Origin: Granulosicoccaceae bacterium
GTDB lineage: Bacteria > Pseudomonadota > Gammaproteobacteria > Granulosicoccales > Granulosicoccaceae
Direction: 5' to 3'
NCBI GenBank assembly: GCA_023301405.1
Contig: JALZUX010000635.1
Location: 1-8,432 of the forward strand
DNA: 8,432 nt
Shown here in pieces: positions 7,103-8,432 of this stretch. How positions within the stretch are numbered: position 1 is the first letter of the stretch; each line of letters starts with the position of its first letter. The position numbers were made by a program, and so were the translations under genes. The notes under the pieces were generated by a model, which made no database searches, was not told the origin of the DNA, and worked only from the letters and a program-made list of their open reading frames with translations.

Positions 7103-8139
7103 CAGCTTCGTTCCATCACAAGGTGGGTTCGCATCAACTCCCCTGGGTTGGTTTGTGAGGCTAACAACGACAGTTCGCCACAGAGCACGGTCGCTGCGCA
7201 CAAAGCGGCGAGTCGACGGCCGTTGTCTCCGGCAGGTCGTTCGTCCATACACCCCATTTTCTGTAAAGCTTCTGAAGCCACCTCATTGGACTTGCCGCTT
7301 CCGACCGAGCCAACAATCAGATTAGGTAGAGAGCACGAAAAGTAAAGTGAATGATCGCGATTTTCCGTGTGCACAATACCTTGGGATCCCTCAATGATAT
7401 TGGCAGCGTCCTGCCCGGTGGCCAAATAAAAGCCCAGAAGCATGTTGGCAAAATGCGCGTTGGCGCTGCAAATGCTACCGGCGATAGAGCCGCCTATCAG
7501 GTTTTTTTCGGTGTTGATATTGACCATGCTTTCCGGGGTAGTCCGCAATAGCCGGCGACAGATGTCTCTTGGAATTTCCATTTCGGCAACAACGTGCTTG
7601 CCTCGACCTAGAATGGAGTTTACTGCGCTGGCTTTTTTGTCGGTACAGTAGTTGCCCGAAATGGAGGAGTATTGCAGCTGTGGGTATTGCTGTAAAATCC
7701 AAGTTTGCAATTTATCGGCGGCGGTTGTCACCATATTATGGCCAGCGGCATCACCAGTGGTGCATTCGAACCTAACGTACAGTAGGTTTCCAATTATCCG
7801 TTTGTTGAGTCCTACCAATCGAGTGAACCGGCTGGTGGAGCTAACGATAGCTCGTAACTCATCTTCCCTCGCTGCGATTGATTGCCAAGCCTCATTGGCC
7901 ACTTGAGCGCTGCTCGCACGTAGAGAAATTGACCGACTCATTCGTTCGTCTACGATGGTGCAGCGAACGCCGTCACAATGTTGCGACACCCGAGCGCCCC
8001 TTGCGGTGGAGGGCCATAGTGGTGTTTCGTAGGTAGCCAGTGGTACGCTGACCTCTTCACTGATCACATCACCAATTAGCCGTATCGGTCCAATCCATCG
8101 GGTTGGAACAGGCGTTCGGTATTGCTCGCTATATTTCAT
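7102..8139 (-). CDS. mvaA: Class I hydroxymethylglutaryl-CoA reductase (NADPH type)
   Basis: This gene encodes a 345-aa cytosolic enzyme that reduces HMG-CoA to mevalonate, normally the committed step of the mevalonate pathway. The class I (eukaryote/archaeon-like) signatures are visible: VPLATYE with catalytic Glu38, the cofactor segment CTTGDAAGHNM at 126-136, SGNYCTDKKA at 161-170 with catalytic Lys168, GQD with Asp244, and a C-terminal THLVMERS whose His339 matches the catalytic histidine of the family. No membrane segment is present. The N-terminus is short: only about 30 residues precede the Glu motif, and the usual ENVIG-type segment is barely recognisable. Two loops deviate from consensus: DAAGHNM instead of DAMGMNM, and GSVGSGK (277-283) where GTVGGGT is usual. 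The ATG start is fixed by an in-frame TGA four codons upstream, although no Shine-Dalgarno sequence is evident. It is the first gene of the operon, and its TGA overlaps the fni ATG as TGATG. Confidence 0.96.
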   Translation of the reverse strand: MKYSEQYRTPVPTRWIGPIRLIGDVISEEVSVPLATYETPLWPSTARGARVSQHCDGVRCTIVDERMSRSISLRASSAQVANEAWQSIAAREDELRAIVSSTSRFTRLVGLNKRIIGNLLYVRFECTTGDAAGHNMVTTAADKLQTWILQQYPQLQYSSISGNYCTDKKASAVNSILGRGKHVVAEMEIPRDICRRLLRTTPESMVNINTEKNLIGGSIAGSICSANAHFANMLLGFYLATGQDAANIIEGSQGIVHTENRDHSLYFSCSLPNLIVGSVGSGKSNEVASEALQKMGCMDERPAGDNGRRLAALCAATVLCGELSLLASQTNPGELMRTHLVMERS

Positions 8140-8355
8140 TTTAGGGGGTCACTTGGCTCCAGCCAGATCACCAAACATTTGGAGCCAGTTCGGTGGGGGT
8201 GGCTTGTAGGTATTTTAGTCACTTTATTGCTGAAATCGGTAACAAATTAGTCATGCTATGCGAACACGAATCAAGCCGCCAAGTTTACATTATTTCCTCA
8301 ACGCAAAAACATTAATAAACACATTAAAAAAGTTTTTTTAGGCCAAGCGAACGCT
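8140..8355. promoter_or_regulatory. Divergent intergenic region with the presumed mevalonate operon promoter
   Basis: These 216 bases separate mvaA from the divergent partial gene and contain no open frame of note, so they must hold the operon promoter. On the minus strand the best -10-like hexamer is TAAAAT (8217-8212), but no good -35 lies at the proper distance. TTGTTA upstream is spaced about 22 bases away, and a weaker TTGATT/ACTAAT pair lies further up. On the plus strand TTTACA (8284-8289) resembles a -35 for the divergent gene, without a convincing -10. An A6-G-T7 tract (8326-8339) may give DNA curvature. Exact sites cannot be fixed by eye. Confidence 0.4.
8154..8187 (-). promoter_or_regulatory. 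Inverted repeats in the mvaA leader (possible alternative hairpins)
   Basis: TGGCTCC (8154-8160) and GGAGCCA (8181-8187) are perfect 7-bp complementary arms with a 20-base loop, ending 15 bases before the mvaA start codon. The same proximal arm can pair instead with AGCCA at 8161-8165, forming TGGCT-CC-AGCCA. The two pairings share bases and exclude each other. This could be an operator for a dimeric regulator, an RNA structure affecting mvaA translation, or chance. No known riboswitch class is recognised. Confidence 0.3.
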
Positions 8356-8432
8356 ATGGTGATGGATTTAAATAGGTTTTTGCCAAGTGAAGTGACGGTC
8401 AGTACAATAAAACAGCTCGGTTCAGTCGTCGC
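8356..8432 (+). CDS. Start of an unidentified gene, truncated by the window edge
   Basis: An open frame begins at ATG 8356 (second ATG at 8362) and runs without a stop to the window end, giving about 25 residues beginning MVMDLNRFLPSEV. It is divergent from the mevalonate operon, and the AT-rich stretch before it resembles a promoter region. No Shine-Dalgarno sequence is obvious (AAGCGA is the nearest purine-rich run). Too little is visible to assign a family. The short length means the open frame could be chance. Confidence 0.4.
   Translation, partial: MVMDLNRFLPSEVTVSTIKQLGSVV

Noticed and set aside
7103..7252. An N-terminal extension of 50 residues for the isomerase
   Set aside because: The added part is a shadow of mvaA coding sequence, rich in Arg, and the family starts near the SRKLEHL motif; ATG 7102 gives the normal length.
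7288..7311. A perfect Walker A-like pattern (GSVGSGKS) in the reductase
   Set aside because: It aligns with the GTVGGGT loop of class I HMG-CoA reductases and there is no Walker B or P-loop fold around it, so it is a coincidence of substitution.
8325..8340. An A6-G-T7 inverted repeat that resembles a terminator tail
   Set aside because: There is no GC-rich stem, and it lies just upstream of a gene start, not downstream of a gene end; curved promoter DNA is more likely.
1..8432. CRISPR arrays, tRNA or rRNA genes
   Set aside because: No regularly spaced repeats, cloverleaf-like segments or rRNA-like conserved stretches were found by reading both strands.

Overview
The window is dominated by one minus-strand operon of six genes (about 8139 down to 1822). 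Together they encode every dedicated step of a classical mevalonate pathway, from HMG-CoA formation to interconversion of IPP and DMAPP. In transcription order they are a class I HMG-CoA reductase (mvaA), a type 2 isopentenyl-diphosphate isomerase (fni), HMG-CoA synthase (mvaS), a mevalonate-kinase-type GHMP kinase, a second GHMP kinase with phosphomevalonate-kinase features, and diphosphomevalonate decarboxylase (mvaD). Junctions are tight (TGATG, ATGA, a 41-nt overlap, a roughly 33-nt gap and an 8-nt overlap), which implies one transcript with translational coupling. Acetoacetyl-CoA thiolase and prenyl transferases are not in the window.

Organism: compact co-directional genes, near-balanced base composition and the protein types indicate a bacterium. 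The combination of class I reductase and type 2 isomerase in one cluster is reminiscent of mevalonate clusters in some Gammaproteobacteria, but that placement is an inference and no rRNA or other taxonomic marker is present. Most proteobacteria make isoprenoids by the MEP pathway, so a complete mevalonate cassette is notable and could be ancestral replacement or lateral gain.

Right end (8140-8432): a non-coding leader or promoter region of about 215 bp with inverted repeats close to mvaA, then a probable divergent plus-strand gene beginning near 8356 and running off the window.

Left end (1-1821): gene-poor and apparently decaying. It holds a metallo-beta-lactamase-fold hydrolase gene (about 545-1281, minus strand) broken by two frameshifts, one at a 7-base homopolymer. 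It also holds a perfect 16-bp tandem duplication (1512-1543) and a 184-bp stretch bounded by 20-bp near-perfect inverted repeats (1641-1660 and 1805-1824). That stretch looks like a small non-autonomous transposable element, and its right end supplies the mvaD stop codon. Positions 1-544 contain only short open frames that I cannot identify.
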